A stretch of DNA of 64,000 nucleotides, from positions 62,001 through 126,000 of the forward strand of contig NZ_QQZY01000008.1 in NCBI RefSeq assembly GCF_003351045.1. Reading direction: 5' to 3'. Source of the stretch: Gaiella occulta (lineage in GTDB: Bacteria; Actinomycetota; Thermoleophilia; Gaiellales; Gaiellaceae). Position 1 is the first letter of the stretch, and every line of letters begins with the position of its first letter. The notes under the pieces are model-generated. The model searched no databases and was not told where the DNA came from. It was given only the letters and a program-made list of their open reading frames with translations. Of the stretch, positions 53,071 to 62,831 are shown one piece after another. Position numbers and translations under genes: made by a program.

Positions 53071-54232
53071 CGTGGGCCAGCGAGGCTGCAACGGCGTGCG
53101 GGCGCCTCGTTCCCGTTCCGGCGAGGACGGTCGACAGCGCCTCGAACGGCAGGCCGTGAGCGTCCGCAACAGCCTGGTGTGTGATCACGCCACGTGCGAC
53201 GTTGACGCCGGCCGCAAGGGGCGCCAGCCGGTCGATGGCCGCCTCGATGCCCTCTCGGGCGATCAGCTCGATGTAGGGGAAGGTGGCGTTCGTGAGCGCC
53301 CTCGTGGAGGTCACGGGGACGGCACCCGGCATGTTCGCGACGCAGTAGTGCACGATGCCGTCGACCTCGTACACCGGGTCGTCGTGCGTCGTGGGGCGCG
53401 AGGTCTCGAAGCAGCCGCCCTGGTCGATCGCAACGTCGACGAGAACGGCGCCCGGCTTCATCGACGCAAGGATCTCGCGGGTGACGAGCTTCGGCGCAAG
53501 CGCCCCTGGCACCAGCACCGCTCCGATCACCATGTCGGCGTCGCTGATCGCGTGCTCTATCTCGAGGCGACTCGACATCGCCAGCTGCGCGCGCCCGTCC
53601 AGCATAGTCTCGAGTGCGCGTATCCGGTCGACGGACTGGTCGAGGACGAGGACGTGCGCGCGCATCCCGGATGCGATGAGAGCGGCGTTGTATCCGACGA
53701 TCCCGCCCCCCAGGATGACGACCTTGGCCGGAGGCACACCGGGGACACCGCCGAGCAGGATGCCGCGGCCGCCCCGCGCCTTCTCCAGCGACGTCGCCCC
53801 CATCTGCGGCGCCAGCCTCCCCGCGACCTCGCTCATCGGCGCGAGCAGTGGGAGCCGGCCATCCGGCAACTGCACGGTCTCGTAGGCGATCGCGGTCGTG
53901 CCGGACTCGAGGAGCGCGCGGGTGAGAGGCTCGTCGGCAGCGATGTGGAGGTAGGTGAACACCACGAGCTCCTCCCGGAGAAGCGGGTACTCCTGCGGGA
54001 TCGGCTCCTTCACCTTCAGGAGTAGCTCCGCGTCGGACCAGACGTCCTCGGCAGTCGGTGCGATGTGCGCGCTGGCGGCGCGGTAGTCGTCATCGGAGAA
54101 GCCGGAGCCCTCGCCGGCGGCGGTCTCCACCGTGACCTGATGACCGCTTGAGGTGAGCTCGAGGGCGCCGGCGGGCGTGAGCGCGACGCGGAACTCTTTC
54201 CGCTTGATCTCCCTGGGGATCCCGATCCTCAC
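53063..54232 (-). CDS. ald: Alanine dehydrogenase Ald
   Basis: This NAD-linked enzyme interconverts alanine with pyruvate and ammonium. The 389-aa product has IGIPREIKRKEFRVALTPAGA, LLLKVKEPIPQEY, FTYLHIAAD, then PLLAPMSEVAGRLAPQMGA and the NAD site VVILGGGIVGYNAALIASGM. YCVANMPGAVPVTSTRALTNATFPY is the typical C-terminal block. It is longer than usual by a short C-terminal tail. The GTG start overlaps the ABC ATPase stop (GTGA). Beside a class III aminotransferase it would regenerate pyruvate as amino acceptor. Confidence 0.93.
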   Translation of the reverse strand: MRIGIPREIKRKEFRVALTPAGALELTSSGHQVTVETAAGEGSGFSDDDYRAASAHIAPTAEDVWSDAELLLKVKEPIPQEYPLLREELVVFTYLHIAADEPLTRALLESGTTAIAYETVQLPDGRLPLLAPMSEVAGRLAPQMGATSLEKARGGRGILLGGVPGVPPAKVVILGGGIVGYNAALIASGMRAHVLVLDQSVDRIRALETMLDGRAQLAMSSRLEIEHAISDADMVIGAVLVPGALAPKLVTREILASMKPGAVLVDVAIDQGGCFETSRPTTHDDPVYEVDGIVHYCVANMPGAVPVTSTRALTNATFPYIELIAREGIEAAIDRLAPLAAGVNVARGVITHQAVADAHGLPFEALSTVLAGTGTRRPHAVAASLAHGA

Positions 54233-56049
54233 GCGCCCGCCCCCCCGGCGAGAGGCTGGGCCACGATGTCCGTCACGGTCGCGAGCCCCGCAAGCGTCGG
54301 CGTGTCCGCGATCAGCTCCCGCGTGTAAGGGTGCTCGGGGTGGCCGATCACGCTCGCGGTGATCCCGCTCTCGACGACGTGGCCCTCGCTGAGCACCATC
54401 ACCCGGTCTGCGATCGTCCTGACAAGGGCGAGGTTGTGGGTGACAAAGAGGATCGCCAGGTCTTCCTGCTGACGCAGGTCGTCGAGGAGTTGGATGATCG
54501 CCGCCTGCACCGAGACGTCGAGCGCCGAGGTGATCTCGTCGCAGATGAGCACCTCCGGCTCGCACGCGAGTGCGCGTGCGACCGCAACGCGCTGTCGCTC
54601 TCCACCGGAGAGCTCGTCCGGGTAGGCAGACGCGATGGCGGACGGGAGCGAGACGCGCTCGAGCGCGCGGTTCACGCGCTCTGCCGTCTCACGACCACGG
54701 AGCCCGAAGAAGTGCTCAATCGGGACGCCCACGATCTGGCCGATCGTGTGTCGCGGGTTGAGGGAGTTGTACGGGCTCTGGAAGATGTACTGGAGCCCAC
54801 GGCGGCTCTTGGCCGGACGCTTGCGCACGTCCGCGCTCGCGACGTCGCCCTTGAAGACGACCTCCCCGCTCCGAGGGAGGTGGAGCCCCATGATCGCCCG
54901 CGAGAGCGTGGTCTTCCCCGAGCCGGACTCGCCGACGAGCGCCAGACACTCGCGGGGCCTCAGCTCCAGGGAGGCGTCGTGGAGGACGTGCCTGTCCCCG
55001 TGGAAGGCGTTGAGCGCTCGCACGACGAGCACCGGTTCGGCCGTGGCCTTGGCCGCATCGGGGACGATCACGAGCTTGAGATCGAACTCGGCGACCTCCG
55101 CAGCGCGGAAGCAGGCCACGTCGTGGTTCGGCTCGAGCTGAACGTTCGGAGGCTCGGCGTCACGGCAGCTGGCAAGAGCGTCGGCGCAGCGGGGCGCGAA
55201 GACGCAACCCTCGGGTCGACGGCCTGGTGGAGGGACGTGGCCCGGGATCGCCTCGAGGGCGAGCCGGGCGGAGATGTCCGGGATCGCCTCGACGAGCCGG
55301 CGCGTGTACGGGTGGCCAGGACGGGTGAAGAGGCGCTTCACCGGCCCGGACTCGATCATCCTGCCCGCGTACATCACGAGCACGCGGTGGGCCAGCACCG
55401 AGACGGCAGCGAGGTCGTGGCTGACGTACACCGCACCGACGTTGTGCTCCCGGCAGAGGTCGCGCACGGTCTCGAGGACGTGCGCCTGGGTGGTGACGTC
55501 GAGACCTGTCGTCGGTTCGTCGAGGACGATCATCTTGGGTCGGAGCAGGAACGCCATGGCGATGCAGACGCGCTGCTGCTGGCCGCCGGAGAGCTGATGC
55601 GGGTACCGCCGCAGGAACGCGCCGTCCGCGGGTAGCGTGACCTCCCCGAGCGTCTCGCGGACGCGTTCGAGGACCTCGTCCGATGTCGCCGACCGCCGGT
55701 GTGTCTCGATCACCTCGACCAGCTGCGTGCCGATCGTCAGCGCGGGGTTAAGGGCCGCGGCGGGGTCCTGGGGGACGTACGAGATGCTGCTCCCTCGGGC
55801 CGCGCGGACCTCGACGACCGACCTGCCGAGCATCTCCTGACCGTCGATGCGCACCGAGCCGTCCGCGATACGCGTTCCCCGCTTCGCATGACCGAGTAAC
55901 GCGAGCGCCACCGTTGTCTTGCCGGACCCTGACTCGCCGACGATGCCGACGACCTCGCCACGTCCGACCGAGAACGAGACGTCCTTCACGATCTCCTGGC
56001 CGCCGGGGTGCAGCTCGACCCGGAGCTCCGAGACCTCGAGTGCGGTCAC
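54229..56049 (-). CDS. Fused peptide-type ABC transporter ATPase (DppD-DppF-like)
   Basis: The 606-aa protein contains two complete ATPase domains. The first (about 1-310) has GESGSGKTTVALALLG, PHQLSGGQQQRVCIAMA, VLDEPTTGLDV and the oligopeptide-transporter C-terminal PEGCVFAPRCADALASC with cysteines for an Fe-S-like site. The second (about 345-600) has GESGSGKTTLSRAIMG, PDELSGGERQRVAVARAL and ICDEITSALDV. It powers the adjacent permease pair. The GTG start overlaps the permease stop. The Fe-S-like motif is present only in the first half. Confidence 0.93.
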   Translation of the reverse strand: MTALEVSELRVELHPGGQEIVKDVSFSVGRGEVVGIVGESGSGKTTVALALLGHAKRGTRIADGSVRIDGQEMLGRSVVEVRAARGSSISYVPQDPAAALNPALTIGTQLVEVIETHRRSATSDEVLERVRETLGEVTLPADGAFLRRYPHQLSGGQQQRVCIAMAFLLRPKMIVLDEPTTGLDVTTQAHVLETVRDLCREHNVGAVYVSHDLAAVSVLAHRVLVMYAGRMIESGPVKRLFTRPGHPYTRRLVEAIPDISARLALEAIPGHVPPPGRRPEGCVFAPRCADALASCRDAEPPNVQLEPNHDVACFRAAEVAEFDLKLVIVPDAAKATAEPVLVVRALNAFHGDRHVLHDASLELRPRECLALVGESGSGKTTLSRAIMGLHLPRSGEVVFKGDVASADVRKRPAKSRRGLQYIFQSPYNSLNPRHTIGQIVGVPIEHFFGLRGRETAERVNRALERVSLPSAIASAYPDELSGGERQRVAVARALACEPEVLICDEITSALDVSVQAAIIQLLDDLRQQEDLAILFVTHNLALVRTIADRVMVLSEGHVVESGITASVIGHPEHPYTRELIADTPTLAGLATVTDIVAQPLAGGAGA

Positions 56050-56939
56050 CGCGCACCTCCCTCGCGGTCGACCCCTGCTATCGTCCGGGCGATCCCTTCG
56101 GCGATGAAGTTGGTCGCTATCGCGAACAGGCCGATGCACACGGCCGGGACGAGGATCGGCCACGGCTGGAGCGTCAGGATGCTCCTGTTCTCGTTGATCA
56201 TCAGGCCCCAGTCGGCGTTCGGCGGCTGGATGCCGAAGCCCAGGAAGCTGATCGCAGCGATCAGAGCGATCGACCACGTCAGGCGGAGCCCGTACTCGAC
56301 CATCAGAGGCGTCGTGACGTTCGGGAGGATCTCGCGGGTCAGGATCTTCCACCTCGAGAGCCCGATCAGCTCCGCGGATTCGACGTACTCGCGGTGGACG
56401 ATGTCGGAGGTGATGCCGCGTACGACCCGTGCCACTTGAGGGACCCACGCGAGCGCCACCAGGACGACGATGAGCCCGAGCTTCGGGCCGAGCAGCGAGA
56501 CGAAGAGGAGCACGAAGACGATCTGGGGGAACGCGAGGATGATGTCCATGCTGCGCATCAGCAGGTCGTCGGCGATCGTCCGGGTATAGGCGGCGAACAG
56601 CCCGACCGCCGCGCCGACCACGACCCCGAGCGTGGCGGCCGAGAAGGACATCCAGAGAACGCTTCTCCCTCCCCACAGAACACGCGAGAGCACGTCGTGG
56701 CCGAGATAGTCCGTCCCGAGGAGGAAGTCGCCCGACGGACCCTGCGCCGGAAGGCCGATCACGTCATCGGGGTTGTGGGGTGCCACGAAGGGGCCGATCA
56801 GCGCCAGCAGGACAACGAAGAGGAGCAGCCCGAGGCCGAGGCGGACCCTGCCGTACCGGAGCGACCGACGCACTGTCCGGAGGCGCTTGCGTTGGCCAAT
56901 CGGCGTCGCGGACTCGACGGCGATGGGAGCCGCGCTCAT
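56046..56939 (-). CDS. ABC transporter permease, DppC type
   Basis: The 297-aa membrane protein has the N-terminal extra segment LGLLLFVVLLALIGPFVAP, then GTDYLGHDVLSRVLWGGRSVLW. The EAA coupling loop EYVESAELIGLSRWKILTREILPN is followed by WGLMINENR. Six transmembrane helices are expected. ATG 56939 overlaps the other permease stop (ATGA). It pairs with the DppB-type permease to form the transmembrane channel. Confidence 0.93.
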   Translation of the reverse strand: MSAAPIAVESATPIGQRKRLRTVRRSLRYGRVRLGLGLLLFVVLLALIGPFVAPHNPDDVIGLPAQGPSGDFLLGTDYLGHDVLSRVLWGGRSVLWMSFSAATLGVVVGAAVGLFAAYTRTIADDLLMRSMDIILAFPQIVFVLLFVSLLGPKLGLIVVLVALAWVPQVARVVRGITSDIVHREYVESAELIGLSRWKILTREILPNVTTPLMVEYGLRLTWSIALIAAISFLGFGIQPPNADWGLMINENRSILTLQPWPILVPAVCIGLFAIATNFIAEGIARTIAGVDREGGAR

Positions 56940-57994
56940 GCGCGCCGGGTCCTCAGGCGAGGGACGAGCAGGACCGTGAGCAGATCGGCGACGAGATTCA
57001 CGACGACGTAGACCGACGCCAGCAGCAGGACGATCGCCTGCACCACTGGGAGATCTCGACCGGCCACGGCCGTCGTGAGGGCGCTGCCGAGACCGGGATA
57101 GGCGAACAGGTACTCGATCGCCACTATGCCTCCGGTCAGGTAGATGAGCGTGAGCGCCGAACCCTGGACGACCGGGACGAGCGAGTTGCGCAGGGCGTGC
57201 CGGCGTACGACCACCCGCTCCGGGAGTCCCTTTAGGCGAGCCATCTGGATGAAATCGGACTCAAGCACGTCGATCATCGCGGCACGCTGGAGGCGCGTCA
57301 GGTACGGCAGAACCGCGAGCACGAGGGTCAGAACCGGTAGCGCAAGTTCCTTCGGGTGGGTGAAGGCCGCACCTCCCGACGGGATCAGGGCGACCGTCGG
57401 CAGCACCTTGAACACCGTCGTGCCGAGGAGGATCAGGAGTCCGAGCCCGATCACGAACTCCGGCAGGGCGGTCAGGACGAGGAAGATGCCCTGGGTCGCG
57501 TGGTCGAGTGGGCGGTCGCGCCGAACTGCGCCGACCGAGCCCATGACGACGGCAAGCGGGATGGCGATGAGCGCGGACGAGAGCACGAGTGCCAGGGATG
57601 CCAGCCCTCGATCGATCAGCAGCGAGCTGACCGACTGCGGAGAGGTGAGGGACTGGCCGAGCGAGCCGGTCAGCACGTTCCCGAGCCAGGTGAGGTACTG
57701 GTCGAGCAGCGACTGGTCAAGGCCCAGCTGCTTGCGCAGCTCGTCGAGCTGCTCGGGAGTTGCGGTGTGGCCCAGAATCTGGACCGCCGGGTCTCCCGGG
57801 AGTGCCTGCGTCGCGAGAAAGATCAGGACAGAGACGCCGAACAGCACGAGGAGGCTGAGGAGCGCGCGCCGCAGGATCCACACAAGCATCGCCGTCCTGG
57901 GAGACCGTGCTCCCGAGATGACGGGCCCCGGAGACTCGATCAGAGTCTCCGGGGTAAGCAGCTGCTGCTCTCCGCCAGCCATGGCTCGCGTCAC
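56936..57994 (-). CDS. ABC transporter permease, DppB type
   Basis: The 352-aa product has the typical ILRRALLSLLVLFGVSVLIFL near residue 40, PGDPAVQILG, an EAA-like loop SDFIQMARLKGLPERVVVRRHALRNSL and GGIVAIEYLFAYPGLGSAL. The 35 residues before the first helix are longer than usual, so a start at ATG 57979-57982 (MAGGEQQ) is also possible. It lies 15 bp after the binding protein gene. Confidence 0.93.
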   Translation of the reverse strand: MTRAMAGGEQQLLTPETLIESPGPVISGARSPRTAMLVWILRRALLSLLVLFGVSVLIFLATQALPGDPAVQILGHTATPEQLDELRKQLGLDQSLLDQYLTWLGNVLTGSLGQSLTSPQSVSSLLIDRGLASLALVLSSALIAIPLAVVMGSVGAVRRDRPLDHATQGIFLVLTALPEFVIGLGLLILLGTTVFKVLPTVALIPSGGAAFTHPKELALPVLTLVLAVLPYLTRLQRAAMIDVLESDFIQMARLKGLPERVVVRRHALRNSLVPVVQGSALTLIYLTGGIVAIEYLFAYPGLGSALTTAVAGRDLPVVQAIVLLLASVYVVVNLVADLLTVLLVPRLRTRRA

Positions 57995-58009
57995 CGTGCC
58001 CGCAGCGAT

Positions 58010-59578
58010 CTACTTGAAGTAGAGCTTGTGCAGCTGGCAGCGGTTGAGCCCCCAGGCCGTCTTGTCGATCGGCTGGATGCCACCGACTTTCTTGGAGTAG
58101 GCGTCGACCGAGTTCTGGAACGACCAGATGATGTAGCCGCCCCGGTCGTACTGGACCTTCTGCATCGCGTGCACGATCGACGCACGCTTGTTCTTGTCGA
58201 GCGTCTTCGACGCCTGGCCGTAGAGCTTGTTGAAGGTCGGATCGTTGAAGTGCGTCGTGTTGACGACGTTCGCGCCCGGGCCGTCGGCGATCGACGCGAC
58301 GACAAGGTACGGCAGGCCCACCCAGAAGTCGATCGCAAACGGCCACTTGCCGTACCGGGAGAAGTACGTGCCCGGATCGACCTTGCGCACCGTGATGTTG
58401 ATCCCGGCGGCCTTCGCGTTCTGGGCGAGCACCTGGCAGGCCTCGACGATGCCGGCCGCGATCGGTGAGGTGACGAGCTCGAGCTTCAGGTTCGTCTGCC
58501 CCGCCTGCTTGAGGAGGCTCTTCGCCTTCTCGATGTCCTGATCACGGGTGAATGCGGCACTGAACGATGGGTCGAACCGCCCATACGTGTCGGCCGCCGG
58601 CGAGCCCTGGCCGTACAGCGCACTCGCGATCGCCTGCTTGCGGTTCATCGCGAGCCGGATGGCCTGGCGCACCCGCACGTCGGTGAACGGAGCGACGTCC
58701 ACCCGCATGGTGATCGGGTTCCACCCACCGGTCGGAGAGACCGCGACCTGGACCCCGGACTGCCCCTTGAGCTGTGCGACGCTCGGGTAGGGGACCTGGT
58801 TGATCACGTCCACCTGGCCCGAGATCAGCGCGTTCACGCGTGCCGTGTCGTCCGGGAGCTCTGTCATGACGAGCTGGTCGGCGTACGCCGGGGTACCGTG
58901 GTAGTTCTCGAACCGCGTGAGCACAGTCTGGCGGGCAGGCTGGAAGCTCTTGAAGCGCCAGGGACCCGTGCTGACCGGCTTCTTCGGGTCGTACCCGACC
59001 GGCACGAGGTAGACGATGTCGCTCAGCAGGTAGTCGAAGAACGACTGCGGCGTCTTGAGGACAAAGCGAACCGTCCGCTTGTCGAGCTTCTTCGTCTGCT
59101 TGAGGTCGATCGCCGTGAGCTGGCCGGCAGCGGTGGCACCAGACTTGGGGTCGAGGAGCCGCTTGATCGAGAAGAGCAAGTCGTCGGCGGTCGCCGTCTT
59201 CCCGTTGTGGAACTCGACGCCCTGCTTGAGCCGGACCGTCCACACGTCCGCCGTTGCGTTCGGCTTGAACTCGTCGGCGAGGAAGTCGTCATGCAAGCGG
59301 AACTGTCCGTCGAGGAACGGGACGGTCTCGTAGAACGCCTGCCCACGCACGGTCGCGGACGGCCCGTTAATGTGCGCCATGTCGAAGTCGTCGGTCGGGG
59401 AGCCACCCGCGATCCCGACGCGGAGCGTTCCGCCGCGCTTCGCAGCCGGTGCAAAGCCCCGTGAGAGAGCAGCCCGCGCAGCGTCGCTGCCCAGGCCGCC
59501 GAGAAACGCACCCGAGCCGAGCACGATCACTCCGGCTGCTCCTGCGCGAACTACTTCGCGTCGCGTTAGATCCGTCAT
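58010..59578 (-). CDS. Solute-binding protein family 5 with Tat signal
   Basis: This is an extracellular substrate receptor of the peptide/opine/nickel class (522 aa). The N-terminus MTDLTRREVVRAGAAGVIVL is a twin-arginine signal ending near GSDAARAA. There is no lipobox Cys. Family marks include GGTLRVGIAGGSPTDDFD, EVWTVRLKQGVEFHNGKTATADDLLFSI-like parts and VSTGPWRFKSF. ATG 59578 lies 6 nt after GGAGGA; ATG 59584 would touch it. Tat export implies folding in the cytoplasm, possibly with a cofactor or metal. The substrate is unknown but probably an amine or small peptide. Confidence 0.92.
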   Translation of the reverse strand: MTDLTRREVVRAGAAGVIVLGSGAFLGGLGSDAARAALSRGFAPAAKRGGTLRVGIAGGSPTDDFDMAHINGPSATVRGQAFYETVPFLDGQFRLHDDFLADEFKPNATADVWTVRLKQGVEFHNGKTATADDLLFSIKRLLDPKSGATAAGQLTAIDLKQTKKLDKRTVRFVLKTPQSFFDYLLSDIVYLVPVGYDPKKPVSTGPWRFKSFQPARQTVLTRFENYHGTPAYADQLVMTELPDDTARVNALISGQVDVINQVPYPSVAQLKGQSGVQVAVSPTGGWNPITMRVDVAPFTDVRVRQAIRLAMNRKQAIASALYGQGSPAADTYGRFDPSFSAAFTRDQDIEKAKSLLKQAGQTNLKLELVTSPIAAGIVEACQVLAQNAKAAGINITVRKVDPGTYFSRYGKWPFAIDFWVGLPYLVVASIADGPGANVVNTTHFNDPTFNKLYGQASKTLDKNKRASIVHAMQKVQYDRGGYIIWSFQNSVDAYSKKVGGIQPIDKTAWGLNRCQLHKLYFK

Positions 59579-59666
59579 CAGCATTCCTCCAGTGGTGAGT
59601 GGGCCTGGTGCGAGTCAGACGGAGCGCGCCCGCCTGTGTTGGCGCATGCCGATGGAACGGGGCCCG

Positions 59667-61169
59667 TCACGGGAACATCAGCTCCCGGGGACCCGTCTTC
59701 TGGATGACCGTCTTGTTCTCCTGGAACTCGTGCAGGGCCTCGGGGCCCATCTCGCGGCCGATGCCGCTCATCCCGTACCCACCGTGCGGGGTCTCCGGGA
59801 ACATCGCAAGCCACTCGTTGACCCAGATCATCCCCGCCCGAACCTCACAGGTGACACGGTCGACGACCTCGATATCGCGTGTCCACACGCCGGCGGCCAG
59901 ACCGAACGTCGTCGCGTTCGCACGCTCGATCGCCTCGGAGAGGTCGCTGTAGCGGCCGACCGTCACCACGGGGCCGAAGATCTCGTCCTGGGCGAGGCGC
60001 ATAGACTCGTCCACGTTGTCGAAGATCGTCGGCCCGACGAAGTAACCGGTCTCGAGGTTGCCGGTGAGGCGCTCGCCTCCGTAGATCAGGTCGGCGCCCT
60101 CCTGCTTGCCCAGCTCGACGTACGAGAGGACGCGCTCCATCTGATCACGGCTGATGAGCGGGCCGATCTGCGTGTCGTCGCTCGTCGGACGCCCAACGCG
60201 CAGCCGGCTCGCCGCGGCGACGAACCGCTCGAGGAAGTCGTCCGCGATTACCTCGTGCAGGAGCAGGCGCGACGACGCGTTGCAGACCTGCCCCGTGTTG
60301 AAAAAGATCCCGAAGATCGCCGCGTCGACGGCGCCCTCGATATCGGCGTCCTCGTGGACGATCATCGGAGACTTCCCGCCCAGCTCGAGGGCGACGCGCT
60401 TCATGGTGGGCGCGCAGGCCTCCATGACGCGCGCCCCTGTGCCGGTGGAGCCGGTGAACGAGACGACCGCCACATCCGGGTGCGAGCAGAGTCGTGCTCC
60501 GACCGGGCTCCCGGGACCGGTGTCCGTCACGACGTTGAACACGCCTGCCGGGAACTCGAGCTCTTCGAACGCCCGTGCGAGCTCGAGCGCCGTGAGGGGC
60601 GTCTGCGGTGCCGGCTTGAGGACGATCGGACAGCCGGCGGCCAGCGCGGGCGCAGCCTTCTGGGCGGCAATCAGCAGCGGGAAGTTCCAGGGGGTGATGA
60701 TCCCCGCAACCCCAGCCGGCTCCTTCAGCGTGTATGCAAACAGGTCGGGACGGAGCCCGGGGATAGTGCGCCCGCCGACGCCCACATCCCGGACCAGCCC
60801 CGAGAAGTAGTCGAAGAAGTCGGCTGCGAAGAGGACATCGAACCGTGCCCAGGCAACCGGCTTCCCCGCCTCGGCCGACACGAGCCTCGTGAGGTCGTCG
60901 ATGTGGTCGCGGAGCCAGTCGGCGACGCCCCGGAGCATGTGCTGCCTCCGGGCGCCGGGGATGTCCCACCAGCTGCGGGAGCGATAGACCTCGAGGGCCG
61001 CCGCGATCGCGCGGTCTGCGTCCTCCTCAGCCCCACGCGGGAACAGGCCGATAGGCTCACCCGTGGCCGGGTTCTCCCGTTCGAACGTCTCACCCGTCGA
61101 GGACGGCTCCCAAGCACCGCCGATGAAGAGCTTGTGCTCGTGGACGGCCGGGGTCGTTATGGTCGACAT
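59667..61169 (-). CDS. NAD(P)-dependent aldehyde dehydrogenase
   Basis: The 500-aa ALDH-superfamily enzyme has the NAD-binding ITPWNFPLLIAAQKAAPALAAG and VVSFTGSTGTGARVM. The general base is in LELGGKSPMIV near residue 260, and the nucleophilic Cys in FFNTGQVCNASSRL near 295. The C-terminal part has MFPETPHGGYGMSGIGREMG. Its closest group by motif is betaine/aminobutyraldehyde dehydrogenases. ATG 61169 follows a GAGAGG ribosome site 14 bp after the aminotransferase. It would oxidise the aldehyde produced by that aminotransferase. Confidence 0.93.
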   Translation of the reverse strand: MSTITTPAVHEHKLFIGGAWEPSSTGETFERENPATGEPIGLFPRGAEEDADRAIAAALEVYRSRSWWDIPGARRQHMLRGVADWLRDHIDDLTRLVSAEAGKPVAWARFDVLFAADFFDYFSGLVRDVGVGGRTIPGLRPDLFAYTLKEPAGVAGIITPWNFPLLIAAQKAAPALAAGCPIVLKPAPQTPLTALELARAFEELEFPAGVFNVVTDTGPGSPVGARLCSHPDVAVVSFTGSTGTGARVMEACAPTMKRVALELGGKSPMIVHEDADIEGAVDAAIFGIFFNTGQVCNASSRLLLHEVIADDFLERFVAAASRLRVGRPTSDDTQIGPLISRDQMERVLSYVELGKQEGADLIYGGERLTGNLETGYFVGPTIFDNVDESMRLAQDEIFGPVVTVGRYSDLSEAIERANATTFGLAAGVWTRDIEVVDRVTCEVRAGMIWVNEWLAMFPETPHGGYGMSGIGREMGPEALHEFQENKTVIQKTGPRELMFP

Positions 61170-61183
61170 CTCGCCTCTCACTC

Positions 61184-62629
61184 CTAGTCGCAGTACTTGT
61201 CGAGCTCCGACAGGCCCTTGTCGAGTGCCGCCAAACCGAAGTCGATGTCGGACTTGGTGGCGACGAACGCGGTCGCCAGCCGGATGCTGTTGGGCAGGAA
61301 CGCGCCGATCGCGACGCCCTCGTCGTAGGCGATCTTCCCGACGACCGCGCTCGCGGGCACTTCCTCGGTCTTCGCGTAGGTCGAGTAGCGGTCGACCGAG
61401 ACGAACGGCTCGTGCGTCTCCTTGTTGCGGACGAGCTCGAGCGACCACATGAGGCCGCGGCCCGACGCCAGGCCAACGCAGGGATGCCGCTCCTGGAGGT
61501 CCATCAACCCGCTGCCGAGGTGCCCGCCGAGGTCGCGGACGCGCTCGAGGATGTTCTCCTCGAGCATCGCCTCGAGGTTGCCGCACACGGCCGCCATCCC
61601 GAGCGGGTGCGAGCCGAAGGTGCTCATCGTATTGAAGCGCCACTGGTCGAAGAACTCGGTGACCTCCTTCGACAGCACAACGCCCGCGGCCGGCAGCGAC
61701 GAGGAGCTGAGCCCCTTGGCCACGGCCATGATGTCCGGCGTGACGTCGTAGACCTTGTAGCCGAACCACTCGCCGAGGCGCCCGAACCCGGTCATGACCT
61801 CGTCGTCGAGCCACAAGACGTTCAGGCGCTTGGTCATCTCGCGGACCTGCGGGAAGTACTCCTTGGGCGGGTGGATCATCCCGGCGCCCTGTGCGGGCTC
61901 GGTGATGAACCCGGCGACCGTCTCCGGGCCGATCGAGCTGATCAGGTGCTCGGTCGCCTTGACGCATGCCAGCGTCCCGTTCTCGTCCTTGCAGTTAGGG
62001 TACGAATGCCCGATCGGGCAGCGGTAGCAGTGCGGTGCAGGCGCGTAGTGGTAGTTCGCCGAGGGGGCGTCCGGCACGTCCAGGTGGACGGGCTCGCCGC
62101 TCCCCGAGGCGAGGCTCGAGCGGTACCCGCGCATGCCGTTGGCGCCCGAGAGGGCGTTTGTCCAACCGTGGTAGTCGTACGTGCGAGTGACGATGTTGCG
62201 GCGCCCGGTGTAGAGCTTCGCGAACAGCACCATGTTCTCCACCGCCTCGGTGCCGGTCGAGAGAAACCGGATCCGGCCCGCCCACTCGCCGACGCCGATG
62301 TCCTCCATGATCAGCTTCGCGGCGCGGGCTCGGTACTCGGTCGTCAGGCCCTCCCAGACGTACCCGAACTTGTCCGTCGCCTCCCGGATCGCCTCGACGA
62401 TCTTCGGGTGCCGGTGGCCCATGTTGACGCAGATGAGCTGGTTGGCGAAGTCGAAGATCCGGCGCCCGTCCGCCATCGTGACGTAGCACCCGTCGGCGCT
62501 CTCGACCACGTTCGACCGGTACTCATCCTTCGTCGCGAGGACGTGGAAGACGTACTGCTCGTCCCACTCGCGCACCTGATCCCAGTCGGTCTCGGCACTC
62601 GCTGGCGTCTGCACTTCCATCTTGGACAT
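61184..62629 (-). CDS. Class III (omega-amino) aminotransferase, taurine:pyruvate-like
   Basis: The 481-aa PLP enzyme has DFANQLICVNMGHRHPKIVEA, RFLSTGTEAVENMVLFAKLYTG, YDYHGWTNALSG and LNVLWLDDEVMTGFGRLG. The Schiff-base lysine is in MAVAKGLSSSSLPAAGVVLS, near residue 300. A cysteine-containing insert HCYRCPIGHSYPNC is characteristic of the taurine:pyruvate and related transaminases. Next to alanine dehydrogenase and ALDH it should take an amino group from a terminal amine to pyruvate. ATG 62629 follows GGGAGG. It is the first gene of the operon. Confidence 0.9.
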   Translation of the reverse strand: MSKMEVQTPASAETDWDQVREWDEQYVFHVLATKDEYRSNVVESADGCYVTMADGRRIFDFANQLICVNMGHRHPKIVEAIREATDKFGYVWEGLTTEYRARAAKLIMEDIGVGEWAGRIRFLSTGTEAVENMVLFAKLYTGRRNIVTRTYDYHGWTNALSGANGMRGYRSSLASGSGEPVHLDVPDAPSANYHYAPAPHCYRCPIGHSYPNCKDENGTLACVKATEHLISSIGPETVAGFITEPAQGAGMIHPPKEYFPQVREMTKRLNVLWLDDEVMTGFGRLGEWFGYKVYDVTPDIMAVAKGLSSSSLPAAGVVLSKEVTEFFDQWRFNTMSTFGSHPLGMAAVCGNLEAMLEENILERVRDLGGHLGSGLMDLQERHPCVGLASGRGLMWSLELVRNKETHEPFVSVDRYSTYAKTEEVPASAVVGKIAYDEGVAIGAFLPNSIRLATAFVATKSDIDFGLAALDKGLSELDKYCD

Positions 62630-62723
62630 CGGACCTCCCGACGGTCACGGACGAGGGTTGGCGCGTGATCCCGGATCCGCGAACGACCCGGGACCGCCGC
62701 GCACCGGAGGTGTGATGCGCGCA

Positions 62724-62752
62724 AGTATCAGACCGTCCTGTGCATTTGTCAA
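62724..62752 (-). promoter_or_regulatory. Strong promoter of the catabolic operon
   Basis: On the minus strand a perfect -35 TTGACA (plus 62747-62752) and a -10 GATACT (plus 62724-62729) are separated by 17 bp. This is the best sigma-70-like promoter in the window. The -35 lies inside a repeated operator-like site, so the divergent TetR protein could block it. Confidence 0.7.
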
Positions 62753-62831
62753 GGAAGTCGCCAGGGACAGTAGCCTTCCCCCTGTTCAGAGAGCCTGTGA
62801 CAGGCTTCTTGTTCCTGTCCGTTTGTCAAGG
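62736..62831. promoter_or_regulatory. Operator-like repeats between the aminotransferase and tetR genes
   Basis: Two 19-bp direct repeats, TCCTGTGCATTTGTCAAGG (62736-62754) and TCCTGTCCGTTTGTCAAGG (62813-62831), match at 17 of 19 bases and are 77 bp apart. Between them AGCCTG-TGA-CAGGCT (62792-62806) is a perfect 6-bp palindrome. One repeat covers the operon's -35 and the other lies 20 bp before the tetR ATG. This layout fits joint autorepression and operon repression by looping. Confidence 0.6.
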